Positions 50,302 to 58,507 of a DNA stretch of 64,000 nt are shown piece after piece. A model generated the notes under the pieces. It had not been told where the DNA came from, made no database searches, and saw nothing but the letters and a program-made list of their open reading frames with translations. The DNA lies in the NCBI GenBank assembly GCA_036389715.1, contig DASVWH010000051.1:39450-103449 (forward strand), given 5' to 3'. The DNA comes from DASVWH01 sp036389715 (lineage in GTDB: Bacteria > Acidobacteriota > Blastocatellia > Pyrinomonadales > Pyrinomonadaceae). Numbering within the stretch: position 1 is the stretch's first letter; every line of letters begins with the position of its first letter. The position numbers and the translations under genes were made by a program.

Positions 50302-51201
50302 TCAAGCCGTGATGATTTCGATGGAGGAGGGCGCGATTTCAAAGGTCATGGGTAGCTCTCCGATGAGCTCGCCGTCGGCCTGGACCCGGGCCTCGCCGCT
50401 GACGCGCGCTCTGGTCGCGCGAATGAAGCGCAGGCCGGGCATCTCCGCTGACGCGCCGCCGCGCACCGCAAAGGAGAGCAGGCGTAGATAGCGCAGCCTG
50501 CTGTCTGAATCGACGAGGCAGATTTCAAAGTCCGGGCGCGTCAGGCAGGCGCGCGGCGTGATCGCCAGGTTCCCGCCGTAGCGAGCAGATTTGCCGATGG
50601 CGGCGAACGTGGCCGGAAAGGTCCGGCCGTCAATCTCGACGCTAAAAGGGATGGGCCGCCAGTGGGCCAGGTGTCCGAGCCCGGAGTACCAGAAGGCCGC
50701 TTCGCCGAAGCGCCGTTTCAGGCGCGGGTTGACGCGCCGGACGACCGAAGCGTCGAGCCCGACACCAGCCATCAGGACGAAATAGCGGCGCTCGCCCGTC
50801 CGCTCGGCCGTCGCGCAGCCGACGTGCACACGCAGCGCCCGCCCGCGCGCTATCACCTCGGCCGCTCGCCCGGCATCGAAGGGCAGCTTCAATTCGCGCG
50901 CCAGGACGTTGGCCGTCCCGCGCGGCCAGACGCCCATCCGCGCTCCCGTCCCGACCAATCCTTGCAGCGCCTCGTTAATCGTCCCGTCGCCGCCGGAGAC
51001 GATGACCTGACGCGCGCCTTCGGCCGCCGCACGCGCCGCCAGTTGCGTCGCATCGCCCGGCCCGGCCGTGTTGAGCAGCTCGACCTCGACGCCGTGCCTC
51101 TTGAGCTGCTCGCAAAAGTGCGAGACTTCGCGCGCCCGCCGCGCGCCGCCGCGACCCGCGTTAGGGTTCGAGATTAAGACCACGCTCTGCTTGGCCGTCA
51201 T
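50302..51201 (-). CDS. diacylglycerol/sphingosine kinase-like lipid kinase (DagK/YegS family)
   Basis: Encodes 299 residues. The catalytic-domain motifs are VVLISNPNAGRGGARR at the N-terminus, QVIVSGGDGTINEALQGLVG and GVWPRGTANVLARELKLP. The C-terminal half is the two-layer beta domain with FVLMAGVGLDASVVRR and LDA-type residues. It phosphorylates a lipid alcohol, typically diacylglycerol, at the membrane surface. The length is standard. Confidence 0.92.
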   Translation of the reverse strand: MTAKQSVVLISNPNAGRGGARRAREVSHFCEQLKRHGVEVELLNTAGPGDATQLAARAAAEGARQVIVSGGDGTINEALQGLVGTGARMGVWPRGTANVLARELKLPFDAGRAAEVIARGRALRVHVGCATAERTGERRYFVLMAGVGLDASVVRRVNPRLKRRFGEAAFWYSGLGHLAHWRPIPFSVEIDGRTFPATFAAIGKSARYGGNLAITPRACLTRPDFEICLVDSDSRLRYLRLLSFAVRGGASAEMPGLRFIRATRARVSGEARVQADGELIGELPMTFEIAPSSIEIITA

Positions 51202-51509
51202 TGCTGCGTCCTGGCTTCTAGGTCATCGCCGGGCCGGGTACATCGCAAGCCGGATGCCGCGCGCCCGCGCCTTAGATTCGCTTTCAATAAGCAAGCCCGG
51301 CGGGTTCCCGGCTCGCCGCCGCGCCTGACGCCTGCGACACCTGTCAGGCAATTCATGCGGGAGGGCAAGGCGCAGGAGAAACGTTGAATCTTGCAGGCAA
51401 TGCCGCCTGCGTACTGAGCAGTCATTCTTTCATTCTTCATCGCGCCCCGGTCTTTCATCCCTTACTTTCATTGCTTGCTCTTCTTCGCCGGAAGCGTTAA
51501 TTTGCGGCA
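51202..51509. other. 308-bp divergent intergenic region
   Basis: Contains a GCAGGC-AATGCC-GCCTGC hairpin near 51402-51419 and a CATTCTTTCATTCTTCATC / CTTTCATCCCTTACTTTCATT stretch (51423-51474) that resembles one arm of the tandem-repeat elements without its complementary arm. No gene or clear promoter was recognised. Confidence 0.4.
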
Positions 51510-52172
51510 ATGATAACGGGCGTTGCAGAGCGCGAGAAGGTCTTGCCGTCGCGGCGCGAGTTGCTGGTGCTGTTGGCGGTTTACGCCGTCGGCTTCACCG
51601 TACTGGCGATACGCCCCTTCGACCGCCTCGACTGGATGCTGGAAAACTTCTTCCCGCTCTCAATGCTGCTGACGCTCTTTATCACCTATCCTTACTTCAA
51701 ATTCTCGCGGCTGGCCTGCTACCTGATGTTCTTCTATCTCTTCGTGCAATCATACGGCGGGCATTACACCTACGCGCTCACGCCGCCCTTCAACTGGCTG
51801 CGCGATGAATTTCAGCTCTCGCGCAACCACTACGACCGCGTGGCCCACTTCATGCTCGGCTTTCTGATGGCGATTCCGATCAGGGAAGTTCTGCTTGACT
51901 ACGTCAGGACTTCGCGGCGCTGGATGGCTTTCATCACGGCCTCGCTGGTCCTGGCCATCGGCGCGTTCTACGAATTCATAGAGTGGTGGGTCTCGCTGCT
52001 CTCCGGCCCGGAACTGGGCAATGCTTTCCTCGGCACGCAGGGCGACATCTGGGACTCGCACTGGGATATGTTTCTCGCGCTCGTCGGCGCAATCTGCGCG
52101 CTCTTGCTCTTCATGAGGCTGCACGACAGGCAGACGGGCGCATACTCGGGCTCGACGAAGACGCCCGGCTAA
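51510..52172 (+). CDS. DUF2238 (YjdF-like) inner-membrane protein
   Basis: Encodes 220 residues with about six hydrophobic helices. Recognisable family blocks are RPFDRLDWMLENFFPL, VQSYGGHYTYALTPPFNWLR, the HYDRVAHFMLGFLMAIPIRE segment with conserved His and Asp, IGAFYEFIEWWV and LGTQGDIWDSHWDMFLALVG. Function is unknown; the conserved His/Asp/Glu/Trp residues in membrane segments suggest an enzymatic or metal role. Starts ATG 51510 without a strong ribosome site. Confidence 0.88.
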   Translation: MITGVAEREKVLPSRRELLVLLAVYAVGFTVLAIRPFDRLDWMLENFFPLSMLLTLFITYPYFKFSRLACYLMFFYLFVQSYGGHYTYALTPPFNWLRDEFQLSRNHYDRVAHFMLGFLMAIPIREVLLDYVRTSRRWMAFITASLVLAIGAFYEFIEWWVSLLSGPELGNAFLGTQGDIWDSHWDMFLALVGAICALLLFMRLHDRQTGAYSGSTKTPG

Positions 52173-52189
52173 GGCCGCGTCCGGCGTCT

Positions 52190-53656
52190 CTATTCCAGGC
52201 GATAATTCGGGGCTTCCTTGGTGATGATAACGTCGTGAACGTGCGATTCGCGCAGCCCGGCGCTGGTGATGCGGACAAAGCGCGTCTTCTCCTGAAACTC
52301 GCGGATGCTGCGGCAGCCCGTGTAGCCCATCCCGGAGCGCAGGCCGCCGATCAGCTGCGTGACCATGTCGGCCAGCGTCCCCTTGTAGGGCACGCGGCCC
52401 TCTATGCCTTCGGGGACGAGCTTGGATTCGTTGAGCGTATCTTCCTGGCTGTAGCGGTCGCGCGAGCCTTCGCGCATCGCGCCGATTGAGCCCATCCCGC
52501 GGTAAGTCTTAAAGGAGCGCCCCTGGAAGAGGATGACTTCGCCGGGCGCTTCCTCCGTGCCCGCGAAGAGCGAGCCGATCATCACCACGTCCGCGCCCGC
52601 CGCAATCGCCTTGGCCACATCGCCGGAGAACTTGACGCCGCCGTCGGCGATGATGGGGACGCCGCTGCCCTTGGCCGCTTCGACGCAATCGTGTATGGCC
52701 TTGATTTGCGGGACGCCCGCGCCGGTGACGACGCGGGTCGTGCAGATACTGCCCGGTCCGATGCCCGTCTTGACGGCATCAACTCCGGCTTCGATCAATT
52801 CGCGCGTCCCGTCGCTGGTCGCAACGTTTCCGGCGATTAGCTGCACGTCCGAATGGCGGCGCTTGATCTCGCGCACGGCCTCGATGACGCGCGACGAATG
52901 GCCGTGAGCCGTGTCTATCACGAGACAGTCAACGCGCGTTTTGACCAGTTCATCCGCACGCTCGCGGAAATCGCCCGTCGCGCCGATGGCGGCGGCCACC
53001 CGCAGGCGGCCGAGGTCATCCTTCGCGGCGGTCGGATACTTGATGGCCTTCTGGATGTCTTTGACCGTAATCAAGCCCTTGATGTGCTTGTCGCCGTCAA
53101 CGACGAGCAGCTTTTCGATGCGATGCTTTTGCAGCACGGCCTTGGCCTGTTCGAGCGTCGTCCCGACGGGGACGGTGACGAGCGGCTGCTTGGTCATTAC
53201 TTCCGAGACGGGAATCTCGAAGCGGGTCTCGAAGCGCAGGTCGCGGTTGGTGATGATGCCGACGAGGTGGCCGTCTTCGTCAACGACGGGGACGCCGCTG
53301 ATCTTGTAGCTCTGCATGACGTGCAGCGCCTCGCTGACGGGGCGGTCGGGCCGGATGGTGACAGGGTCAACGATCATCCCGGACTCCGAACGCTTGACCT
53401 TGTCCACCTCTTCGGCCTGGCGCTCGATGGGGAGGTTCTTGTGAATGACGCCGATGCCGCCCTGCTGCGCGATGGCGATGGCCAGCGAGGCTTCCGTCAC
53501 GGTATCCATCGCCGATGAGCAGAGAGGTATCTGCAAGCGTATCCCGCGCGTAAACTGCGTCGAAGTGTCGGTCTCGTTGGGCAACACGTCGGAGCGCGCC
53601 GGGACCAGCAGCACATCGTCGAACGTCAGGCCCTCTGGAATATCAGGCGTAATCAT
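52190..53656 (-). CDS. guaB: IMP dehydrogenase
   Basis: A 488-residue enzyme converting IMP to XMP with NAD, the committed step of GMP synthesis. The start ATG 53656 gives MITPDIPEGLTFDDVLLVPA, the family N-terminus; earlier in-frame codons fall inside a repeat. Two CBS domains (about 95-205) carry MTKQPLVTVPVGTTLEQAKA and LVVDGDKHIKGLITVKDIQK. The catalytic loop is KTGIGPGSICTTRVVTGAGVPQ, read as GPGSICTTR with the active Cys, and the flap has GSRDRYSQED. AAGGAG occurs 15 nt upstream, rather far. Confidence 0.96.
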   Translation of the reverse strand: MITPDIPEGLTFDDVLLVPARSDVLPNETDTSTQFTRGIRLQIPLCSSAMDTVTEASLAIAIAQQGGIGVIHKNLPIERQAEEVDKVKRSESGMIVDPVTIRPDRPVSEALHVMQSYKISGVPVVDEDGHLVGIITNRDLRFETRFEIPVSEVMTKQPLVTVPVGTTLEQAKAVLQKHRIEKLLVVDGDKHIKGLITVKDIQKAIKYPTAAKDDLGRLRVAAAIGATGDFRERADELVKTRVDCLVIDTAHGHSSRVIEAVREIKRRHSDVQLIAGNVATSDGTRELIEAGVDAVKTGIGPGSICTTRVVTGAGVPQIKAIHDCVEAAKGSGVPIIADGGVKFSGDVAKAIAAGADVVMIGSLFAGTEEAPGEVILFQGRSFKTYRGMGSIGAMREGSRDRYSQEDTLNESKLVPEGIEGRVPYKGTLADMVTQLIGGLRSGMGYTGCRSIREFQEKTRFVRITSAGLRESHVHDVIITKEAPNYRLE

Positions 53657-53689
53657 GATGCTTTTATCTGACTCCTTAAATATATGGTC

Positions 53690-53770
53690 AATAGTAAATG
53701 GTAAATGGTAAATAGTGAATAGACGGGAGAAGTTCGTTCCTCTGTTGACCATTTACCCTTGACCGTTGAC
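53690..53770. repeat. inverted array of TAAATGG / CCATTTA-type repeats
   Basis: Left words TGGTCAATAGTAAATGGTAAATGGTAA (several TAAATGG units), right words GTTGACCATTTACC, CTTGACCGTTGACC; the centre is AGACGGGAGAAGTTCGTTCCTC. Placed between the RodZ-like gene and guaB, upstream of the guaB start. Confidence 0.7.
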
Positions 53771-53774
53771 CAAA

Positions 53775-53802
53775 TAAAAATGCCCGCAGATTTGTTGCGG
53801 GC
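53775..53802 (-). terminator. intrinsic terminator of the RodZ-like gene
   Basis: On the minus strand GCCCGC, a 9-nt loop, GCGGGC, then ATTTTTATTT. This is the most canonical rho-independent terminator in the window. It lies between the RodZ-like gene and the repeat array before guaB, so guaB should have its own promoter. Confidence 0.75.
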
Positions 53803-53896
53803 GCTCTTTGTGTTGCTGGCTGGCGGCTGGTTGCGAGCAGGCACTCCTTCACACAGGCGCGCATTGCCGGGCGCGGGCTCAAGGCCGAACCTGTAA

Positions 53897-54682
53897 CTAC
53901 TGTAAGAACCGTTGGTAGTCGTCCTTTGTGATGAGTATCTCGGCGAGCTTGCCTTTCTTAAAATCGGCAGGGACTTTCGCCGGACGCCCGTTAATGGTTA
54001 TCCCCAGAGAGTCCGGTTTGTCTTTCGCGCACTGGATTCTCAGGCTGCGCGCGGGCTTGAACTCTCTGGTCTCATCGGCCGCCAGGTTGTTGGCGAATGC
54101 CGATTGCGCGGAATCGTCCAGGTAGACCCTGACCCAGACGAGCCCGTTGACGGCCTTGACCTGAACGTTGAACTCATCGGTCGCCGCAGTTTGAGAAGTC
54201 GCAGTCGCGGGGCTCGGATTGGCGGCGGCCGGATTGGACTGCCCATTGGTGGCCGGGGCCGCGTTGTCCGTCTGGGTGTCGCCGCGGCGTTGATACCAGT
54301 GCAGGGCCGCGTAAGCGCCGAGCGAGAGAATGGCCAGAATCAGGACGGTCAGCAGCAGCGTGACGATGGGCGAGCGCGTGTTGCCGTCCGTGTAGACGCG
54401 CGATTGATAGGGCGTGGTGGCCACGTCGTCGGCCGAATCGCCCTGCTCGCGCATCATCCGCTGGTAGCCTTCGACCGCTTCCTTCTCGTCAAAGCCGATG
54501 TGCTTGGCGTAAGCCTTGATGAAGCTGCGATTGAAGATTCCGCCGGGCAGCCGCTTATAGTCGTCGCCTTCGATGGCTTCCAGATAGCGGATGGAGATGC
54601 GCGTTTGCTCGGAGATTTCGCGGAGAGAAACGCCGCGCGCCTCGCGTGCGAGTCGCAACTGTTCTCCAAAAGATGCTGCCAT
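53897..54682 (-). CDS. RodZ-like HTH membrane protein with DUF4115 domain
   Basis: Encodes 261 residues from ATG 54682 (a TTG two codons earlier is also near the GGAAG site). An N-terminal cytoplasmic HTH domain (FGEQLRLAREARGVSLREIS, IRYLEAIEGDDYKRLPGGIF) is followed by a single transmembrane helix near residue 115-135 (LLLTVLILAILSLGAYAALH), an Ala/Asn/Ser/Thr-rich linker and a C-terminal DUF4115 beta domain (GLVWVRVYLDDSAQSAFANN, LGITINGRPAKVPADFKKGK). RodZ links MreB filaments to the membrane for rod shape; the length is a little short but the architecture matches. Confidence 0.85.
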   Translation of the reverse strand: MAASFGEQLRLAREARGVSLREISEQTRISIRYLEAIEGDDYKRLPGGIFNRSFIKAYAKHIGFDEKEAVEGYQRMMREQGDSADDVATTPYQSRVYTDGNTRSPIVTLLLTVLILAILSLGAYAALHWYQRRGDTQTDNAAPATNGQSNPAAANPSPATATSQTAATDEFNVQVKAVNGLVWVRVYLDDSAQSAFANNLAADETREFKPARSLRIQCAKDKPDSLGITINGRPAKVPADFKKGKLAEILITKDDYQRFLQ

Positions 54683-55005
54683 TACCAATACACTTCCGCC
54701 CTAGAGAGAGCCCTTCTCAGTTGAACCCGAAGTTGACAGGGAATCAGTTAATCAAGAAATCCTTACAAGGCTGACCTTTAACCGCAACGCCCAGAAGCGG
54801 TTTGCCCCTTCATCTCAAAGGTCAACTTCAACTCGCCTTGTGGCGCAATATAACGTGCTGTGGAAAACGTTGTCAAACTTTTGTCCGCTCAAAAAGATGC
54901 GCTTCTCTTGATTCTTGCCGCGCACAGGACTACGATGGGGCGTTAGATCAACCAGACAGCTCGTTTTTAACTTCTACTATAGGAAAAGTGAGGACCGAAA
55001 AGCTC
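54683..55005 (+). promoter_or_regulatory. 323-bp upstream region of the BMC operon
   Basis: Divergent gap between the RodZ-like gene and the first BMC gene. A TACTAT -10-like box (54975-54980, in context CTACTATAG) lies 26 bp before the ATG. The same CTACTATAG word precedes the second BMC-H gene at 63777. No -35 consensus at the right spacing is seen. TTGTCA near 54871 could serve a more distant start. Nothing else is recognised. Confidence 0.35.
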
Positions 55006-55416
55006 ATGCCTCTCGAAGCACTCGGAATGGTCGAGACCAAGGGGTTCGTCGGGGCGGTCGAAGCCGCCGACGCCATGGTCAAAGCCGCCAACGTACAGCT
55101 TTTAGGAAAAGAATATATCGGCGCAGGCTATGTGACGATCTTCGTCCGCGGCGATGTCGGCGCAGTCAAGGCCGCGACCGACGCCGGGGCCGCGGCCGCG
55201 CGCCGCGTCGGAGAACTGATTAGCGTTCACGTCATCCCGCGCCCGCACGGCGAGGTCGAGCGCGTCCTGCCCAAGAACGGGCGGACAGGCCTCAGCCCCG
55301 ACGAACGCGCGCTCGGCGGCGGGGGCGGCGACCGCGGCCAACTCGGCGAAGGCGACCAGGGACGCTCGCTCCAGGCGGGCGGCGCGCGCGAGAACAATAA
55401 GGAAAAAGCCAGGTAG
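55006..55416 (+). CDS. bacterial microcompartment hexameric shell protein (BMC-H) with C-terminal extension
   Basis: Encodes 136 residues from ATG 55006; a GTG at 54988 is an alternative. Residues 1-88 are a Pfam00936-type BMC domain: PLEALGMVETKGFVGAVEAA, DAMVKAANVQLLGKEYIGAG, YVTIFVRGDVGAVKAATDAG and VGELISVHVIPRPH. Such proteins form hexameric tiles of the compartment shell, with a central pore for metabolites. After the fold comes a tail of about 45 residues rich in Gly, Gln, Arg and Glu (ALGGGGGDRGQLGEGDQGRS), longer than in most BMC-H proteins. It is the first gene of a co-directional set of six (BMC-H, aldehyde dehydrogenase, BMC-P, ACT, zinc-ribbon, DUF711). Confidence 0.95.
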   Translation: MPLEALGMVETKGFVGAVEAADAMVKAANVQLLGKEYIGAGYVTIFVRGDVGAVKAATDAGAAAARRVGELISVHVIPRPHGEVERVLPKNGRTGLSPDERALGGGGGDRGQLGEGDQGRSLQAGGARENNKEKAR

Positions 55417-55418
55417 AT

Positions 55419-55547
55419 GGTTAATGGTCAATGGTAAATAGTAAATGGTAAATCGTGAATGGATAAAAGCACGTACCTGAAACGTAAGTCTCTTGTCTTG
55501 CTTTTTCTATTGACGATTGACGATTGACGATTGACCATTGACCGGCT
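55419..55547. repeat. inverted array, TAAATGG/CAATGGT versus TTGACGATTGACC units, BMC junction 1
   Basis: Left arm: tandem words GGTTAATGGTCAATGGTAAA and TAGTAAATGGTAAATCGTG. Right arm: three repeats of ATTGACG ending GACCATTGACC. The spacer contains GGATAAAAGCACG and CTTTTTCT, words shared in reverse complement with the array at 159-245. It fills most of the gap between BMC-H and the aldehyde dehydrogenase gene. Confidence 0.75.
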
Positions 55548-55560
55548 CGTGAGGTGCATT

Positions 55561-57483
55561 ATGTCAGTTGATAAGGACCTCGTATCGGTGCAGCAGGCGC
55601 GTGACCTGGTCGAGGCGGCCCATCGCGCCCAGGTCGAGCTGGCACGCTTCGATCAGGGCAAGGTGGACCGCATCTGCGAGGCGATGGCCAGGGCTGCGTC
55701 GAGAGAGGCGGCCCGGCTCGGCGCGATGGCCAGCGAAGAGACTGGCTTCGGCATCGCTGCCGACAAGGAGGTCAAGAACCGTTTCGCATCCGAGGATGTC
55801 TGGAACTACTTCAAGAACCTGCGGACCGTCGGCGTCGTCTCCGAATCGAAAGACGTGGTCGAGATCGCCAGCCCGCGCGGCGTCGTCGCCGGAATCATTC
55901 CGTCTACGAACCCGACCTCGACCGCCATCTTCAAATGCCTGATCGCCGTCAAGTCGCGCAACGCCATAGTCCTTTCGCCGCATCCGTCGGCCGCCCGCTG
56001 CATCAACGAGACGGTCAGAGTCGTCAAAGAGGCCGCCATCAAGGAGGGCCTGCCCGCAGACGCCATCGGCTGCATGACGACCGCGACCATCGAAGGCACG
56101 GAAGCCCTGATGAAGCACAAGCAGACGGCCGTCATCCTGGCCACCGGCGGCATCGGGCTGGTCCGCGCCGCCTACTCTTCGGGCAAGCCCGCCTTCGGCG
56201 TCGGCCCGGGCAACGTCCCCGTCTTTGTCGAAAGAACCGCGAACGTGGCGAAGGCCGTGCAGGACATCCTGACCGGAAAATGTTTCGATAACGGGACCAT
56301 CTGCGCCTCCGAGCAGGCGGTGGTCGCCGACGCCCCCGTAGAGCAGGCCGTCCGTGAGCAGTTCCGTGCACAGGGCGCGCATTTCCTGAGCGCGGCCGAA
56401 GCCGATCAACTGGCTAAAGTGGTCGTCACGCAGCAGCGTTCGTTGAATCCGGCCATCGTCGGCCGTTCGGTCGAAGTGATAGCCAAGATGGCGGGCCTCA
56501 GCGTTCCGCCGGGGACGCGCTGCCTGATGGCGGATGTCGGCGGAGTGGGTCGAGAACACCCGCTCTCGATGGAGAAACTGTCGCCCATCCTGGCCTTCTA
56601 CGTCGAGGACGGCATCGAGCGCGGCGCGGCGCGCTGCTTTGAGATTTTGAGCTACGGCGGGATGGGCCATACCGCAGGCGTACACACGCAGTCGCGCGAA
56701 GCGGCGGTCGCCTACGGAAGCGAGATGCCCGCCTCGCGCGTCATCGTCAATTCGCCGACGACACACGGCGCAATCGGATTCTCGACGGCGCTGCCGCCCT
56801 CGATGACTCTGGGCTGCGGCTCCTGGGGCGGTAACGTCACTTCCGACAACGTCTCGCCGCTGCACCTGATGGACATCAAGCGCGTGGCCTTTGAGACCCG
56901 GCCCGTCAAGAGCGCGCGCCCGGCCCTCTCCGCACAGCCCGCACAGCAGGCACAACAGCAGCAGCCCGCGCGGACCGCTCCCGCTTCCACTGGCGGCCCG
57001 CGCGCCATCGGCCGCGAAGAGATTACGGCCATCGTTGACCGTTTCCTTTCGGGGCGCGGCTCCGGCCAGCCTTCGACCGAGCACGAGCCGCTTCATGCCT
57101 CTGCTTCGCCCGCGAAGTACCAGCCCGTGATAGACATCGAAGCGGGCAGCATGTACGACCGCTCCGAAGCCGCGCCGCAGGCCGGGGCCGCGCCGACGGC
57201 CGTCGACGTGCGCGGCGGCAACGGCTCGGCCTCTGCACAGAGTGGGCCGCCGCCATCGTCCGTCGCGCCCGCTCCCGCTCAGTCGCCCGCTCCTGCTCCG
57301 CCGAGTGCTGCGAAGCCGGGCGCGAACGGCAGCAACGGCCATAAGACGGTGGATTTCGTCAGCGAAGACGACGTGCGCCGCGCCATTCAGAAGGGCGAGA
57401 AGATTTACGTCAACGCCCGGACGATCATCACTCCGTCGGCGCGCGACCTCGGCGACCCGGCGGAAGTGTTCGCCAAAACTTAA
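55561..57483 (+). CDS. BMC-associated CoA-acylating aldehyde dehydrogenase with internal encapsulation helix and extra C-terminal motif
   Basis: Encodes 640 residues from ATG 55561 (GAGG 6 nt upstream). Residues 1-445 are an EutE/PduP-type acylating aldehyde dehydrogenase: IIPSTNPTSTAIFKCLIAVK, ATGGIGLVRAAYSSGKPAFG, GVGPGNVPVFVERTANVA and the catalytic Cys248 in CFDNGTICASEQAV. It would convert an aldehyde to acyl-CoA with NAD. After an Ala/Gln/Pro linker, residues 484-500 (GREEITAIVDRFLSGRG) form an amphipathic helix of encapsulation-peptide type. A second Pro/Ala/Ser/Gly linker leads to residues 597-637 (FVSEDDVRRAIQKGEKIYVN, then TIITPSARDLG), resembling the short motif of EutQ/EutT-type proteins. 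The fusion is unusual. Confidence 0.9.
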   Translation: MSVDKDLVSVQQARDLVEAAHRAQVELARFDQGKVDRICEAMARAASREAARLGAMASEETGFGIAADKEVKNRFASEDVWNYFKNLRTVGVVSESKDVVEIASPRGVVAGIIPSTNPTSTAIFKCLIAVKSRNAIVLSPHPSAARCINETVRVVKEAAIKEGLPADAIGCMTTATIEGTEALMKHKQTAVILATGGIGLVRAAYSSGKPAFGVGPGNVPVFVERTANVAKAVQDILTGKCFDNGTICASEQAVVADAPVEQAVREQFRAQGAHFLSAAEADQLAKVVVTQQRSLNPAIVGRSVEVIAKMAGLSVPPGTRCLMADVGGVGREHPLSMEKLSPILAFYVEDGIERGAARCFEILSYGGMGHTAGVHTQSREAAVAYGSEMPASRVIVNSPTTHGAIGFSTALPPSMTLGCGSWGGNVTSDNVSPLHLMDIKRVAFETRPVKSARPALSAQPAQQAQQQQPARTAPASTGGPRAIGREEITAIVDRFLSGRGSGQPSTEHEPLHASASPAKYQPVIDIEAGSMYDRSEAAPQAGAAPTAVDVRGGNGSASAQSGPPPSSVAPAPAQSPAPAPPSAAKPGANGSNGHKTVDFVSEDDVRRAIQKGEKIYVNARTIITPSARDLGDPAEVFAKT

Positions 57484-57485
57484 AG

Positions 57486-57560
57486 TTTCCGGTTTGGGGT
57501 TTTGGGCCGCGCGCCTGACAGGCCCGCTTAACTCGAAGCTCCAAACCCGGGAACTCGAAA
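57486..57560. repeat. inverted repeat, GGTTTGGGG/CCAAACCC words, BMC junction 2
   Basis: Left words AGTTTCCGGTTTGGGGTTTTG; right words CGAAGCTCCAAACCCGGGAACTCGAAAC; the centre is GC-rich. The complementarity is degenerate, but the layout matches the other junctions. Confidence 0.5.
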
Positions 57561-57563
57561 CAT

Positions 57564-57893
57564 ATGTTTTTAGGTAAAGTTGTCGGCACAGTCTGGTCCA
57601 CCAAGAAGACGCCTGATCTTGAGGGCGTCCGTTTTTTGATCGTTCATCCGTATGACCTGGACAAGGAGCCGACCAAAAACATCGTCGTCGTCGCAGACCG
57701 CCTCGGCGCGGGCATCGGAGAAGTCGTGATGTGCGCTTACGGCAAGGCCGCGCGCACCGCCATCGGCAACCAGGAGATGGCCATCGAAGCGGCCGTCGTC
57801 GCCATCGTTGACCGGATGGATTTACAGGACACGCGCTCCGAAGAGGCCCTCGAAGCGGCGCGCGAGCTGAGAGGGGATAACGGCAAACCGTAG
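57564..57893 (+). CDS. bacterial microcompartment vertex protein (BMC-P, EutN/CcmL family)
   Basis: A 109-residue protein beginning MFLGKVVGTVWSTKKTPDLE, with the family blocks GVRFLIVHPYDLDKEPTKN, VVVADRLGAGIGEVVMCAYG, KAARTAIGNQEMAIEAAVVA and IVDRMDL. Such proteins form pentamers that cap the 12 vertices of the shell, so the compartment can close. The roughly 20 residues after the fold (RSEEALEAARELRGDNGKP) form a short helical tail. It follows the aldehyde dehydrogenase in the same direction; the ribosome site is weak. Confidence 0.95.
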   Translation: MFLGKVVGTVWSTKKTPDLEGVRFLIVHPYDLDKEPTKNIVVVADRLGAGIGEVVMCAYGKAARTAIGNQEMAIEAAVVAIVDRMDLQDTRSEEALEAARELRGDNGKP

Positions 57894-57896
57894 AGA

Positions 57897-58013
57897 GTGA
57901 GCAGTAAGCAGTGAGCAGTGAGCAGTAAAAGAAAGAGCACTTACTGTTTACCGCTCACTATTAACTTATTCCGCTGCCGACTGCTTACTGCTCACTGCTC
58001 ACTGCTTACTAAC
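57897..58013. repeat. inverted heptamer array (GTGAGCA / TGCTCAC, GTAAGCA), BMC junction 3
   Basis: Left arm GAGCAGTAAGCAGTGAGCAG and onward (AGTGAGC heptamers); right arm ACTGCTTACTGCTCACTGCT and onward. The arms are complementary over about 30 nt; the spacer is about 55 nt of AT-rich sequence. It fills the gap between BMC-P and the ACT gene, ending 2 nt before the ATG. Confidence 0.8.
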
Positions 58014-58015
58014 TG

Positions 58016-58507
58016 ATGGCAAACGAAGAGCTTATCTATCGCATTACACGGGCGGTTTACGGTCATCTGGGCGCAGGGGCGGACGAGCGGACGGTCGAGC
58101 ATCTGGTGACCGATATTTATCGCGCCATCGAGCCGGTCGTGACTAACGGGAGCGGCGCGGGAGGTGTTGGCGAGGCGGCGGGTGAAGACGGCTCGGCGAC
58201 GGCACGCGAGCGTGAGTCGCAGGCGGCGGGCTCGGCCGCGCGCCTGATCGTTTCCGTCTTCGGGGTGGACCATCCGGGCATCGTCGCCGGTGTCTCGCAG
58301 GTACTGGCCGAAGCCCGGTGCAGCATTATAGATATTAATCAAACGGTCGTGCAGGGCAAGTTTGCGATGGTCATCATCGCCGACATGTCACGCGCACAGG
58401 AATCCGCCTCCGCGCTCAAAGAGCGTTTTCGCAAAGAGGGCGACCGCCTCGGCGTCCGCGTCTACGCGCAGCGCGAAGACCTCTTCAACGCGATGCATCG
58501 AATATGA
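58016..58507 (+). CDS. ACT-domain protein with encapsulation-like N-terminus
   Basis: Encodes 163 residues. Residues 1-42 (ANEELIYRITRAVYGHLGAG, then a helix VEHLVTDIYRAIEPVV) are amphipathic and helical, and are not part of the ACT fold; the first helix resembles a BMC encapsulation peptide. A Gly/Ala-rich linker follows (about 43-72). The ACT domain covers about 75-160: LIVSVFGVDHPGIVAGVSQV, SIIDINQTVVQGKFAMVIIA and LGVRVYAQREDLFNAMHRI. The ACT fold is of the UPF0237/GcvR type, and in other bacteria such proteins sit next to a UPF0210 (DUF711) gene exactly as here. ACT domains usually bind small ligands such as amino acids. Confidence 0.85.
   Translation: MANEELIYRITRAVYGHLGAGADERTVEHLVTDIYRAIEPVVTNGSGAGGVGEAAGEDGSATARERESQAAGSAARLIVSVFGVDHPGIVAGVSQVLAEARCSIIDINQTVVQGKFAMVIIADMSRAQESASALKERFRKEGDRLGVRVYAQREDLFNAMHRI

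Noticed and set aside
55564..57342. 592-codon minus-strand frame opposite the aldehyde dehydrogenase
   Set aside because: Mirror of a well-supported gene in high-GC sequence; no recognisable motif and no ribosome site.
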